From Photobacterium ganghwense (GTDB taxonomy: Bacteria; Pseudomonadota; Gammaproteobacteria; Enterobacterales; Vibrionaceae), in contig NZ_PYMI01000002.1 in NCBI RefSeq assembly GCF_003025595.1, forward strand, positions 558,001 to 622,000: 64,000 nt of DNA, given 5' to 3'. Position numbers and translations under genes: made by a program. Below, piece by piece: positions 34,547 to 43,715 of the stretch. Position 1 is the stretch's first letter, and each line of letters opens with the position of its first letter. Under the pieces are notes generated by a model. That model saw nothing but the letters and a program-made list of their open reading frames with translations. It was not told the DNA's origin and searched no databases.

Positions 34547-35998
34547 TTAGTAGGCTGTTTCTGTGTTTGTCGCTTTCATTGTTTGGTATTGGGTAATGGC
34601 GATGATGGTTAGGCTGGCGGTAATAAATCCAGGCACAACACCAAACAAATCAAAGATTCCGCCCTGATTCTGATTCCAGATAAGCGCCACGACAGAACCG
34701 ACAATCAACCCTGAAATGGCGGCCAGACTCGTCATTTTTTTCCAGAACAGGCTGAACAGGATGACTGGCCCGAAAGAAGCACCGAAACCACCCCAGGCAT
34801 AAGCGACCATGCTCAATAGCGTAGAGTCTGCTTTCTGATAGGCCAGATAGAACCCGATTAGCGCCACAACCAGTACCGCCATGCGTGCCACATTCAGCAC
34901 TTCTTTGTCTGATGCGTTTGGTCGGGCATAAGCGCGATAGAAATCTTCCGATAATGTCGACGAGCATACCAGCAGTTGTGAGTCGATTGTGCTCATGATT
35001 GATGCCAGTACACCAGCGATAATCAGTCCTGCAACAAACGGATGGAAGATAGCCTGAGACAGCGCAATAAAAATGGTTTCTCCGTTTTCCAGCGGATCGG
35101 CAAAGTAACTGCGTCCCCAAAAGCCCACCAGTACTGCGGAAATCATCGTAATGCTGGTCCAAATTACCGCAATTCGACGGGAGATTTTAATATCTTCGAC
35201 ACTGCGGACACTCATAAAGCGCACCAGCACGTGAGGTTGTCCCAGATAGCCGATACACCAACCGCTGAGTGACAGCAGTCCCCAGAACCAACCTTGATCC
35301 GGACGAAGATCGCTGAGGGTAATGGCATTTACCATGGCTGCCGATGTTGCCGCCGATGAAGCGGTTCCCGAATCACCATTGGATACAAAAAACAGTGCCA
35401 GGGCGACAACCAGTAAAGACAACGCCATCATCAACCCTTGGAAAAAGTCGGTCCAGCAGACCGCTAGATAACCGCCCAGGAAGGTGTAAGACACGATCAC
35501 TATTCCGCCGACGAGCAGTGCGGTGTGGTAATCAATCCCGAAGGTGTTTTCAAACAATACCGCGCCACCACTCAGCCCGGCAGCGACATAAAAGGTAAAG
35601 AACACCAGAGTGACGGCCGACGAAGTCAGGCGCAGAATATTGGACTGGTCATTGAATCGGTTTTGAAGGTACTCCGGAATCGTCTGGGCATCGCCCAGTT
35701 TTTCAGTCATTACCCGCAGTTTAGGCGCAATGAATTTCCAGTTTACGTAAACGCCCATCAGCGTAAACAGTACAATCCAGAGGTTACTCAGGCCACCGAT
35801 ATAGATAGCCCCCGGCAGGCCCATCAAGGCCCAGCCGCTTAAATCTGAGGCGCCGGCACTGAGTGCAGCAACGCTGGGGGGCAGGTTACGCGATCCTAAG
35901 ATATAGTCTGAGGTGCTGGTGGTGCGTCTGTAAAAATAGAAACCAATCAGCAACATACTGAGCAAATATAGTAAGAAAGATCCATGAAGATAAAACAT
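34547..35998 (-). CDS. putP: Sodium/solute symporter (PutP-like)
   Basis: A 483-residue SSS-family transporter with about 13 hydrophobic helices. Family features are SDYILGSRNLPPSVAALSAGASDLSGW (~30-56, partly shown), the Na+-site segment in helix 1, FLGGYLAVCWTDFFQG (~178-193) and IMSTIDSQLLVCSS. These match Na+/proline symporters. The ATG at 35998 is chosen because AGGAGG lies at the right distance; the longer frame to 36043 lacks one. It follows the ectC-like gene in the same direction, so the likely role is import of an osmoprotectant such as proline or ectoine. Confidence 0.87.
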   Translation of the reverse strand: MFYLHGSFLLYLLSMLLIGFYFYRRTTSTSDYILGSRNLPPSVAALSAGASDLSGWALMGLPGAIYIGGLSNLWIVLFTLMGVYVNWKFIAPKLRVMTEKLGDAQTIPEYLQNRFNDQSNILRLTSSAVTLVFFTFYVAAGLSGGAVLFENTFGIDYHTALLVGGIVIVSYTFLGGYLAVCWTDFFQGLMMALSLLVVALALFFVSNGDSGTASSAATSAAMVNAITLSDLRPDQGWFWGLLSLSGWCIGYLGQPHVLVRFMSVRSVEDIKISRRIAVIWTSITMISAVLVGFWGRSYFADPLENGETIFIALSQAIFHPFVAGLIIAGVLASIMSTIDSQLLVCSSTLSEDFYRAYARPNASDKEVLNVARMAVLVVALIGFYLAYQKADSTLLSMVAYAWGGFGASFGPVILFSLFWKKMTSLAAISGLIVGSVVALIWNQNQGGIFDLFGVVPGFITASLTIIAITQYQTMKATNTETAY

Positions 35999-36054
35999 AA
36001 CCTGCCTCCTTTTCCTTGGGCTAAGTGACCCTGTGCGGCTCACCTTCTTCGTTA

Positions 36055-36441
36055 TTAGTAAGCGGATGAATCGCCGTTATTTAGGTTGTGGGTTTCCGTT
36101 CCCTTCAATGGGGGATTGAACACGCTGACCAGAATCAGATCTTTGTCTTCACTGGCACGTAGATAGTGTTTGTCATGCTCATCAAGAACATAAATGGTTC
36201 CCGGAACAATGCGGAATCGCTCACCAGCCATGGTTTCAACTTCGCCCTCGCCACCAATGCAGTAGCAGGCTTCCAGATGGTTTTTGTATTCAAGCAGCGA
36301 CTCAGTGCCGCGGGTCACAACGGTGTGGCACACGGTAAAGCCCATCTTGTCCGCAAGCGTAAGCAGGCGATGGCTCGTACCATTGCCCCAGTTCACGTAA
36401 TGCTCAGAGCCTTCGACATCATTCAACGATCTGATAAACAT
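36055..36441 (-). CDS. ectC: Solitary ectoine-synthase-like protein
   Basis: A 128-residue cupin that matches L-ectoine synthase in length and motifs: [11 protein letters not shown] at the start, [20 protein letters not shown] (~56-75), [18 protein letters not shown] (~84-101) and [12 protein letters not shown]. The start at 36441 has a GAAGGA site and fits the family; a longer frame to 36549 is not favoured. EctC cyclises N-gamma-acetyl-diaminobutyrate to ectoine, but ectA and ectB are not in the window. It is encoded with a Na+/solute symporter, so it may complete ectoine from an imported precursor or act in an unrelated cupin reaction. Confidence 0.82.
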   Translation of the reverse strand: MFIRSLNDVEGSEHYVNWGNGTSHRLLTLADKMGFTVCHTVVTRGTESLLEYKNHLEACYCIGGEGEVETMAGERFRIVPGTIYVLDEHDKHYLRASEDKDLILVSVFNPPLKGTETHNLNNGDSSAY

Positions 36442-36589
36442 AAAAATATCCTTCAAAAAAACACGTTCATCGAAATCTCTGTTAGCGCTAATCAGAGTCC
36501 CTGAATGATAGGTTTGTTGCTTATTGGTTAACAACTCATTAAATCTCACATAGAATGTAAGAAAAACTTACACCTGAAAGATGCTGACT

Positions 36590-37483
36590 ATGAAAATGCC
36601 TTTGAAATCAATTTATTACTTTGAAGCTGTGGCGCGTTTGGGCAGCTACTCTGAGGCGGCTAAAGAGATGTTCGTGACACATGCGGCAGTGATTAGTCAA
36701 ATCAAAGGCTTAGAGCAATGGATGGGTAAAAAGCTGGTTTATCGCAAGCAAAACCGGGTGACCTTAACCGAAGACGGGATCAAGTTTGCGGCGCAGCTGA
36801 CTGACCCTTTTGCCCAGTTGCGCGCGGCAGTGGCGGACAATAGGAAGCGTCCGGTCAGGAATAAACTGGTGATTTACAGCCTGCCATCACTGGCTACCTG
36901 TTTTTTGCTGCCCAATATACATGCCTTCAAAGACCGTTTTCCCCAGATAGAACTGGAACTGCACTACCAGTTGTCAGGGCGGGATGATCACGCAGATATT
37001 GTGCTGGGTTTTACTGATCACGCGTTGGCGGACTCTGAGCGCGTCTTGTTCAGTGGTTCGACCGTGCCGGTCTGTGGCCGGGGATATGCGGCGAAGATCA
37101 GCCACTTTTCGCCAGACCAGTTGAATCAGTATGAGCTCCTGCATGACGGTGACTCACAGGCGTGGCAGCGTTGGTATGACCGATACGCCAGCCAGCTTGT
37201 TGCGGGTGTGTCGAAAGTAAATCGCGGGACAGTATTTAGCGATTTCAATATGATGCGTATCGCGGCGATGAACAACAATGGTATCGCCTTATGCCCTAAA
37301 GCGCTGATCGCCAAAGAGTTGGATTCGGGGGAGCTGGTACAGCTCTCGCCTTTGGCCGGAAACCGACAGCGCCAGTATTACTTACGTATGAATGGCGTTC
37401 GTGACGAAGGGGAGCACGTTTTTACGGACTGGATTCTGGAACTGGCTCAGGCTACCGTTAATTCCATGTCGTTATCCGAGTAA
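36590..37483 (+). CDS. LysR-family regulator (GcvA-like)
   Basis: A LysR-type protein of about 297 residues. The helix-turn-helix segment YSEAAKEMFVTHAAVISQIKGL is followed by a GcvA-like effector domain. I prefer the ATG at 36590, which has GAAAG nine bases upstream; the ATG at 36581 directly abuts that site. It is divergent from the ectC-symporter operon across ~150 bases and likely controls it, possibly in response to salt or a compatible solute (inference). Confidence 0.87.
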   Translation: MKMPLKSIYYFEAVARLGSYSEAAKEMFVTHAAVISQIKGLEQWMGKKLVYRKQNRVTLTEDGIKFAAQLTDPFAQLRAAVADNRKRPVRNKLVIYSLPSLATCFLLPNIHAFKDRFPQIELELHYQLSGRDDHADIVLGFTDHALADSERVLFSGSTVPVCGRGYAAKISHFSPDQLNQYELLHDGDSQAWQRWYDRYASQLVAGVSKVNRGTVFSDFNMMRIAAMNNNGIALCPKALIAKELDSGELVQLSPLAGNRQRQYYLRMNGVRDEGEHVFTDWILELAQATVNSMSLSE

Positions 37484-37645
37484 TTAGCCCATTTACCCTG
37501 TTTTCAAATCAGGCCTCAGAATCCGCTTCTCACCCGTAGCCTAGCTTGTCTGCATGAACTGGCTGACGGGAGAGACATTTCTCGCTGATAGCTTTTCTCA
37601 CTGACGGTTACTTGATGACAGATTCTCACTGATCTAAGGTGCGAT

Positions 37646-38665
37646 TCACGCCAGAGCGTCATTTCGCGCTTTATCATGCGTCGTCAGTTTACGGTACAGC
37701 CATTGCTTGAACAGCTTGATTGCAACCTGATCCGGATTGCTACTTTTGGTCAGCAGGTAGTGATGACCGCGACTAGGCATGGTGACCGGGTGAACAATGC
37801 GCAGCCTCCCGGCATCCAGTGAAGACTGCACCAGAATGCGTTTTGCCAGCAGAAAACCCGCTCCGGATTCAGCCATTTGAATGGCTAGTGATGTGCTGAA
37901 GGCTTCCAGTTGTGGCGGAGTCAACTGGCCATCGAATTCAACGGCGTGTGTATGATCCACAGCATCTGCTTCACTTTGTGTGACGTTTGTTTTCCTGCCA
38001 GTACTGTCGCCAGTTTCGGCTGCGAACGAGAACCAGTCTTGCCAGCTTTCCCGATAGCCTATCGAGGCAATTTTCGGATACTGGGCAAACTGCCCCAAAG
38101 GGGCCGGCATCGGGTAATGGGTAAGCAGGGTATTGCTGGCGACCACAACCCACTCATCTTCCGTGATTTGCTCGACTTGTTTATTCAGCCAATTGCCATA
38201 GCCATTAAGAATTTCTAAATCAGGCTCATTGTGGTCGGTTTCCGGCACCGGTGTATTTGACGGTATCACCCGCAACCGAATTGTCGGATATTGCCGGACA
38301 AAATCGCCCAGCCTTGGTGTCAGCCAGCATTGGGCAAAACTGTAAGTACAGCGCAGGCGCAACACCGTGGTATTGCCGCGGCCAAACAGCTCGTGAGTCT
38401 GAGCCGCCAGAGCGTCAAACGCGGTGTTTAAAACCGGCAGATACTGGCGACCTTCATCAGTCAGACGGATATGCCGACCATTTCGGTGCAGCAGTTGCCG
38501 CTCAAGATGCGCTTCGAGTAATTTGACCTGCTGGCTGACTGCGGCTTGCGTGACGCACAACTCCTCGGCTGCTTTGGTAATACTTTGGTGTCTGGCGGTA
38601 GCTTCAAATGCCTTCAGAGCATTGAGCGGGGGCAGGCGGCGGTTCTTTTTCACAATTTCTCTCAT
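37646..38665 (-). CDS. LysR-family regulator (GcvA-like), divergent from phn operon
   Basis: A 339-residue LysR protein. The helix-turn-helix segment is SITKAAEELCVTQAAVSQQV (~28-47), with a C-terminal effector domain (CWLTPRLGDFVRQYP, MAESGAGFLLAKR). A polar insertion (EADAVDHTHAVEFD, ~231-244) makes it longer than usual. It is transcribed away from phnG over 191 bases that include a 17-bp tandem duplication. C-P lyase operons usually have the GntR-like PhnF or rely on PhoB, so a LysR neighbour is a candidate alternative regulator. Confidence 0.85.
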   Translation of the reverse strand: MREIVKKNRRLPPLNALKAFEATARHQSITKAAEELCVTQAAVSQQVKLLEAHLERQLLHRNGRHIRLTDEGRQYLPVLNTAFDALAAQTHELFGRGNTTVLRLRCTYSFAQCWLTPRLGDFVRQYPTIRLRVIPSNTPVPETDHNEPDLEILNGYGNWLNKQVEQITEDEWVVVASNTLLTHYPMPAPLGQFAQYPKIASIGYRESWQDWFSFAAETGDSTGRKTNVTQSEADAVDHTHAVEFDGQLTPPQLEAFSTSLAIQMAESGAGFLLAKRILVQSSLDAGRLRIVHPVTMPSRGHHYLLTKSSNPDQVAIKLFKQWLYRKLTTHDKARNDALA

Positions 38666-38682
38666 TCTTTTTAGATAACCTT

Positions 38683-38716
38683 TTCTAACTGAAGATTGTT
38701 TCTAACTGAAGATTGT
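38683..38716. repeat. 17-bp perfect tandem duplication between LysR gene and phnG
   Basis: Two adjacent exact copies of TTCTAACTGAAGATTGT lie 18 bases upstream of the LysR start codon and 140 bases upstream of phnG. They could be paired regulator-binding sites or a promoter-spacing duplication. Confidence 0.9.
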
Positions 38717-38856
38717 GACAATTGTGTTTACTCTGACGGTAAAAACGCCGGGTTTCACTAAGAAAAACTAAGGTAAAGCGGAAGTTCTTCTCGATATTTC
38801 TGAGTGTTGCTGATGGGTAAAGTGAACCTATCAATTGGTTATCTCAGGAACCTAGC

Positions 38857-39333
38857 ATGACAACTCCGGAACCTATGTCTGCCCCGGCTTTTAGTCGCCA
38901 GGACAGACAGCGTTGGATGAAAACGCTGGCGCTGGCCAGCGGTGAACAGTTACAGCAACTTTGGACTCAGTTTCCCGACAAACCCGATTTTTCTTATCTG
39001 CGTCCGACCGAAAGCGGGCTGGTGCAGGTGCGTGGCCGTCTGGGTAATACCGGTGATCGCTTCAATATCGGCGATATGACCGTTACCCGCGCGTCGGTTG
39101 TGTTGGAGAGCGGGTTGAATGGCTTCGCCTACATTCAGGGTCGCGATAAAACCCATGCCGACATCGCCGCTGTGGTGGACGCCTTAATGCAAAGTGAGCG
39201 GGCTGCCGCGACAGACGATCAGATTTTGCAGCCATTGGTCGCCACTCAGCAGGCGAAACGCGCGGCTGCCACCGCAGAAACCCTGAAAACCAAGGTGGAT
39301 TTTTTCACCTTAGTCCGTGGGGAGGATGACTGA
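38857..39333 (+). CDS. phnG: C-P lyase complex subunit PhnG
   Basis: A 158-residue protein matching PhnG, a core subunit of the carbon-phosphorus lyase complex. PhnG, H, I, J and K form the complex that cleaves the C-P bond of phosphonates after their attachment to ribose. Family-like segments are RQRWMKTLALAS, YLRPTESGLVQVRGR and FNIGDMTVTRASV. AGGA precedes the ATG. It is the first gene of phnGHIJKLMNP; the stop overlaps phnH by one base. Confidence 0.92.
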   Translation: MTTPEPMSAPAFSRQDRQRWMKTLALASGEQLQQLWTQFPDKPDFSYLRPTESGLVQVRGRLGNTGDRFNIGDMTVTRASVVLESGLNGFAYIQGRDKTHADIAAVVDALMQSERAAATDDQILQPLVATQQAKRAAATAETLKTKVDFFTLVRGEDD

Positions 39334-40007
39334 TGGCACCAGCTCAACTGATTGCCGGTCTTTCATCGCCGGTATTTGACAGTCAACAGAACTTTCGTGT
39401 CCTGATGGATGCCATGGCGCGTCCGGGTACGATTGCCAGCCTGCCACATTGTGTGCCGCTCGATGGCATGCATCCTGCCAGTTTTGGTGTGCTGCTGACA
39501 CTATTGGACGCCAAATCTTCACTGTATCTGGCGGAATCATTCCGTCATGAAACCATCATGCGCAATATCGCTTTTCACTGTCAGTGCAATACGCAGTATC
39601 ACAGTCTGCCTGCGCAGGCAGAGTTTGCGTTACTTGACGGTCATCAGCCATTTAACGGGCTGTTGTTTAATGGTGGCACCAATGAAAACCCGCATCACAG
39701 CACCACGTTACTGATTGAGGTTGAGCAGCTAGAGGACACTCTGGCAGCAAACGATGGGCAGACGACTGTTTCGTCACAAGATGCTGGTCAAGAGATTAAA
39801 AGGGGAGCTGAACACCCGGTGACCTTATTACTGTCTGGGCCGGGAATCGCCACCGAAACCCGGGTTCGGGTTACAGGACTGCATCCCAGCGCGCTGGATT
39901 ATCTTACCAACCGTCAGCATGTGTTCCCTGCCGGGCTGGATATGGTGTTCATCACCCGGAACAAAGTGATGGCGTTACCCCGTACCGCCCAAGTGAAGGA
40001 GGCCTGA
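39333..40007 (+). CDS. phnH: C-P lyase complex subunit PhnH
   Basis: A 224-residue PhnH protein, longer than the ~194 residues of E. coli. FRVLMDAMARPGTI near the N-terminus is characteristic, and GPGIATETRVRVTGL is near the C-terminus. The extra length is a polar insertion of about 25 residues (LAANDGQTTVSSQDAGQ region, ~135-160). PhnH is a structural subunit that associates with PhnI in the core complex. Confidence 0.92.
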   Translation: MAPAQLIAGLSSPVFDSQQNFRVLMDAMARPGTIASLPHCVPLDGMHPASFGVLLTLLDAKSSLYLAESFRHETIMRNIAFHCQCNTQYHSLPAQAEFALLDGHQPFNGLLFNGGTNENPHHSTTLLIEVEQLEDTLAANDGQTTVSSQDAGQEIKRGAEHPVTLLLSGPGIATETRVRVTGLHPSALDYLTNRQHVFPAGLDMVFITRNKVMALPRTAQVKEA

Positions 40008-40009
40008 GT

Positions 40010-41170
40010 ATGTACGTTGCCGTAAAAGGCGGTGAAACCGCCATCAATGCCGCGCATGACTTGCTGGCGAAAAAACGCCGAGGGGACATTACGGTTGCCG
40101 GGCTGTCTGTGGCACAAATTGCCGGGCAATTGCCGCTGGTGGTAGACCGCATCATGAATGAAGGGGGGATTTATGATCGCGAACTGGCAGGGTTGGCATT
40201 TAAGCAGGCCAGTGGCGATTTGATTGAGGCGATTTTCCTGTTGCGTGCCTTTCGCACGACGTTACCGCGATTTGGCATCGCAAACCCGGTTGATACGGCG
40301 ACGATGCAGATTGAGCGTCGGGTGTCGGCGACATTCAAAGACCTGCCTGGCGGGCAGATTCTGGGGCCGACGTATGACTACACCCACCGTTTGCTGGATT
40401 TCTCACTGCTGGCGGGCTGCCCTGAGGTGGCAGCTAATCTGGCAGCGACAGGAGCCAAGGGCGGTAAACAGAACCGCAATCAGGACAGCCAGTTTCAGGA
40501 GAGCCAATATCAGGACAGCAAGCAACCGGTAAACGAACCGACAGAACATGTTGAAGCAAGCTCGTTAACCTGCGGCAATGCCTTTGACTGGATCGCCAAA
40601 GCGGGCTTGCTGGTGGAAGAGCATGACAGTGGTGCAGAACCTTATGATTTGACCGAATCACCGCTGGCTTTTCCGGCAACGCGCCCGACGCGTCTGCAAA
40701 ACCTGATCCGAGGTGACGAGGGTTTCCTGATAGGGATTGCCTATTCCATCATCCGTGGTTACGGCGACTCACACCCGTTTTGCGGCGAAATGCGCACCGG
40801 ACAGACAGAAATCCGGTTTGAACCGGAAGAGCTGGGATTTGAGATCTGCATTGGCGAACTTCAGTTGACTGAATGCCAGATGATCAACGGTTATTCTCCG
40901 GCTCAGCGAACACCTCAGTTTACCCGAGGTTACGGGCTGACCTTTGGCCGTGCCGAAACCAAAGCCATGGCCGTCGCGTTGGTTGATCGTGCCTTGCAGG
41001 CCGAGGAATACGGCGAAGAGCAAAGCTCTCCGGCACAGGATCCGGAATTCATTCTGTATCACAGCGACATCGTGGATGCGGTCGGATTTGTTTCTCACTT
41101 CCGCCTGCCGCACTACGTGGATTTCCAGTCAGAACTGCATATGCTGCGTCAGATGCGGGCAGCGAAATAA
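40010..41170 (+). CDS. phnI: C-P lyase complex subunit PhnI, with repeat insertion
   Basis: A 386-residue PhnI, about 30 residues longer than E. coli PhnI. PhnI acts as the nucleosidase that joins phosphonate to ATP-derived ribose with PhnG, PhnH and PhnL. MYVAVKGGETAI, RGYGDSHPFCGEMR and ECQMINGYSPAQRTPQFTRG (C-terminal half) are typical. Residues ~149-184 form a Gln/Asn/Ser-rich insertion encoded in part by three 15-bp repeats (40481-40525). It lies between conserved segments and keeps the frame. Confidence 0.93.
   Translation: MYVAVKGGETAINAAHDLLAKKRRGDITVAGLSVAQIAGQLPLVVDRIMNEGGIYDRELAGLAFKQASGDLIEAIFLLRAFRTTLPRFGIANPVDTATMQIERRVSATFKDLPGGQILGPTYDYTHRLLDFSLLAGCPEVAANLAATGAKGGKQNRNQDSQFQESQYQDSKQPVNEPTEHVEASSLTCGNAFDWIAKAGLLVEEHDSGAEPYDLTESPLAFPATRPTRLQNLIRGDEGFLIGIAYSIIRGYGDSHPFCGEMRTGQTEIRFEPEELGFEICIGELQLTECQMINGYSPAQRTPQFTRGYGLTFGRAETKAMAVALVDRALQAEEYGEEQSSPAQDPEFILYHSDIVDAVGFVSHFRLPHYVDFQSELHMLRQMRAAK
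40481..40525. repeat. 15-bp tandem repeat inside phnI, 3 copies
   Basis: The copies CAGGACAGCCAGTTT, CAGGAGAGCCAATAT and CAGGACAGCAAGCAA encode the peptide repeat QDSQF-QESQY-QDSKQ. The 15-bp unit keeps the reading frame, so copy-number change would lengthen or shorten a surface loop by five residues. Confidence 0.9.
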
Positions 41171-41182
41171 GGATCGGGCACC

Positions 41183-42136
41183 ATGAATCAAACCTATAAC
41201 TACGGCTATCTGGATGAGTCCACCAAGCGCATGATTCGCCGCACGCTGCTCAAAGCCATTGCCATTCCCGGCTATCAGGTGCCTTTCGGGGGGCGGGAAA
41301 TGCCGATGCCTTACGGCTGGGGAACCGGCGGAATTCAGCTCACGGCCGCGTTGATTGGCCCGGACGATACCCTGAAAGTGATTGATCAGGGAGCGGATGA
41401 CACCACGAATGCAGTGAGTATCCGCCAGTTTTTCCGCAAAGTGGCGGAGGCTAACACCACGGAAGTGACCTCAGAAGCGACACTGATCCAGACCCGGCAC
41501 CGTATTCCGGAAACGCCGCTGGCGGAAAATCAGATCCTGATTTATCAGGTGCCGATTCCAGAGCCGATGCGATACATCGAGCCGAGCGAGGTTGAAACAC
41601 GCACCATGCACGCCTTAGAGGAATATGGTGTGATGCACGTGAAATTATATGAAGATATTGCACGATATGGCCAGATCGCGACCAGTTACGACTATCCGGT
41701 TATCGTTAATGGACGCTATCTGACCAGTCCGTCGCCCATTCCGAAATTTGACAACCCGAAAATGCACATGAGTCCGGCACTGCAACTGTTCGGTGCGGGA
41801 CGCGAGAAACGCATTTATGCGATTCCGCCTTACACCAAGGTTGAGAGTCTGGACTTTGACGACCACCCGTTCGAGGTGCAGCAGTGGGAAGAATCCTGTG
41901 CGATTTGCGGCTCTGGAAACAGCTTCCTGGATGAAGTGGTGGTGGATGAAGCGGGAAACCGTACTTTTATCTGCTCAGATACCGATTACTGCCGTCAGAG
42001 TTTGGCTCAACAAGGCAAAGCGGAGGTGGACTTCGTGACGTTTCAGGGCCACCAGATCAGCACAGACAGGCCTGAACAGCCAGTCCAAGTCGCCCATCGA
42101 CACAGTCCGTCACACAATCAGGCCGGGAGTGAGTAA
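41183..42136 (+). CDS. phnJ: Alpha-D-ribose 1-methylphosphonate 5-phosphate C-P lyase
   Basis: A 317-residue PhnJ, the radical-SAM enzyme that breaks the C-P bond and releases the alkane. The cysteines C239, C242, C264 and C270 (ESCAICGSGN and FICSDTDYC) match the E. coli set C241, C244, C266 and C272. The glycyl-radical residue corresponds to G30 in AIPGYQVPFGG. All key residues are present, so the enzyme looks active. It is 12 bases downstream of phnI. Confidence 0.95.
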   Translation: MNQTYNYGYLDESTKRMIRRTLLKAIAIPGYQVPFGGREMPMPYGWGTGGIQLTAALIGPDDTLKVIDQGADDTTNAVSIRQFFRKVAEANTTEVTSEATLIQTRHRIPETPLAENQILIYQVPIPEPMRYIEPSEVETRTMHALEEYGVMHVKLYEDIARYGQIATSYDYPVIVNGRYLTSPSPIPKFDNPKMHMSPALQLFGAGREKRIYAIPPYTKVESLDFDDHPFEVQQWEESCAICGSGNSFLDEVVVDEAGNRTFICSDTDYCRQSLAQQGKAEVDFVTFQGHQISTDRPEQPVQVAHRHSPSHNQAGSE

Positions 42137-42138
42137 GT

Positions 42139-42921
42139 ATGATACTTCTTGATGAAAAACCGCTTTTGCAGGTGAACAATGTCACCCGGTTGTATGCCGA
42201 AAACAAAGGCTGCCAGAACATTAACTTTGATCTGTTTGCCGGTGAGGTGCTGGGTATTGTCGGTGAGTCCGGTTCGGGTAAATCGACGTTGCTAAAGCTG
42301 CTTTCAGGGCAAATTGCCGCTGATGGTGGCGAGGTTCTGTATATCGACCGCGCAGCCAAGCTGCATTCTTTGTTTGAAATGCCGGTCAGTGAGCAGCGTA
42401 AATTGCTGCGCACTGAGTGGGGGGTAGTGCATCAGCATCCGCAAGATGGTTTGCGCATGAACATTTCAGCCGGTGGCAACATCGGAGAGCGCCTGATGGC
42501 CATTGGTGAACGTCATTACGGCAATATTCGTGACGAAAGCCTGACCTGGATGGAAGCCGTTGAGCTGGCAGCCGATCGTATTGACGATAAGCCTAAACAG
42601 TTTTCCGGCGGCATGCAGCAGCGCCTGCAGATTGCCCGTAATTTGGTGACTCGTCCGCGTCTGGTGTTTATGGATGAGCCGACTGGCGGACTGGATGTCT
42701 CGGTGCAGGCTAAATTCCTGGATTTGCTGCGCCGTCTGGTGATGGAGCTGAATATCGCGGTGATTTTCGTTACCCACGATTTGGGAGTGGCACGGCTGCT
42801 GGCTGATCGCCTGCTGGTTATGCGCCGCAGCGAAGTGGTAGAGCAGGGGCTGACTGATCAGATCCTTGACGATCCGCAACACGCCTATACCCAGCTTCTT
42901 GTTTCATCGATCGTGAGGTAA
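42139..42921 (+). CDS. phnK: C-P lyase ABC ATPase PhnK
   Basis: A 260-residue ABC ATPase with Walker [10 protein letters not shown], signature FSGGMQQR and Walker [13 protein letters not shown]. It resembles nickel/dipeptide transporter ATPases, as PhnK does, but it binds the C-P lyase core instead of a permease. It starts two bases after the phnJ stop codon. Confidence 0.93.
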   Translation: MILLDEKPLLQVNNVTRLYAENKGCQNINFDLFAGEVLGIVGESGSGKSTLLKLLSGQIAADGGEVLYIDRAAKLHSLFEMPVSEQRKLLRTEWGVVHQHPQDGLRMNISAGGNIGERLMAIGERHYGNIRDESLTWMEAVELAADRIDDKPKQFSGGMQQRLQIARNLVTRPRLVFMDEPTGGLDVSVQAKFLDLLRRLVMELNIAVIFVTHDLGVARLLADRLLVMRRSEVVEQGLTDQILDDPQHAYTQLLVSSIVR

Positions 42922-42926
42922 CCGAG

Positions 42927-43622
42927 ATGGAAATGATCAAAGCCAGCAATGTCTGTAAAACCTTTATTCTGCATAACCAAAATGGCGTGAAACTGCCTGT
43001 GCTGCAAGGGGCTAACCTGATCGTAAACAGTGGTGAGTGCGTTATTTTGCACGGTCATTCGGGATCGGGGAAAAGTACCTTGCTGCGCTCGCTGTACGGT
43101 AACTACAAAATCGACAACGGTGCGATTGAAATCCGCTATGGTCGGGGCGAAACCGACTGGGTGGATCTGGCACAGGCTTCACCGCGTCAGATTGTCCGCC
43201 TGCGGCAGCAAACGATGGGGTATGTCAGTCAGTTTCTGTCGGTTATTCCACGTGTGTCAGCAATTGATGTGGTGATGGAGCCACTGCTGAATACCGGCGT
43301 GTGCCCGACGACTTGTTATGAAAAAGCCGCTCAATTGCTGACTCGTTTAAATGTTCCAGAACACCTCTGGCAGCTGGCGCCAGCGACTTTTTCCGGCGGG
43401 GAGCAGCAACGAGTCAACATTGCCCGGAGTTTTATGCTGGACTACCCGATTCTATTGCTCGATGAGCCGACCGCGTCACTGGATAAACAAAACAGCGATG
43501 TGGTGATTGATTTGATTCATCAGGCCAAACAACGCGGCGCTGCCATTGTGGGCATTTTCCATGACCCTTACGCCCGTGACGCAGTGGCCGATCGCCTTCA
43601 TACCCTGTCAGCCGGCAAGTAA
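42927..43622 (+). CDS. phnL: C-P lyase ABC ATPase PhnL
   Basis: A 231-residue ABC ATPase with Walker [10 protein letters not shown], signature FSGGEQQR and Walker [13 protein letters not shown]. It resembles LolD/MacB-type ATPases, as PhnL does, and is needed for formation of ribose 1-phosphonate triphosphate and for the active complex. A 93-base gap follows before phnM. Confidence 0.93.
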   Translation: MEMIKASNVCKTFILHNQNGVKLPVLQGANLIVNSGECVILHGHSGSGKSTLLRSLYGNYKIDNGAIEIRYGRGETDWVDLAQASPRQIVRLRQQTMGYVSQFLSVIPRVSAIDVVMEPLLNTGVCPTTCYEKAAQLLTRLNVPEHLWQLAPATFSGGEQQRVNIARSFMLDYPILLLDEPTASLDKQNSDVVIDLIHQAKQRGAAIVGIFHDPYARDAVADRLHTLSAGK

Positions 43623-43715
43623 TGATTCGAATTTAATGTATTGATATAGATTGGTTTTTATACAAACACATTGCGAAAAACAGCGACTAGACAAATTGAG
43701 ACTCAGGTGTACTAA

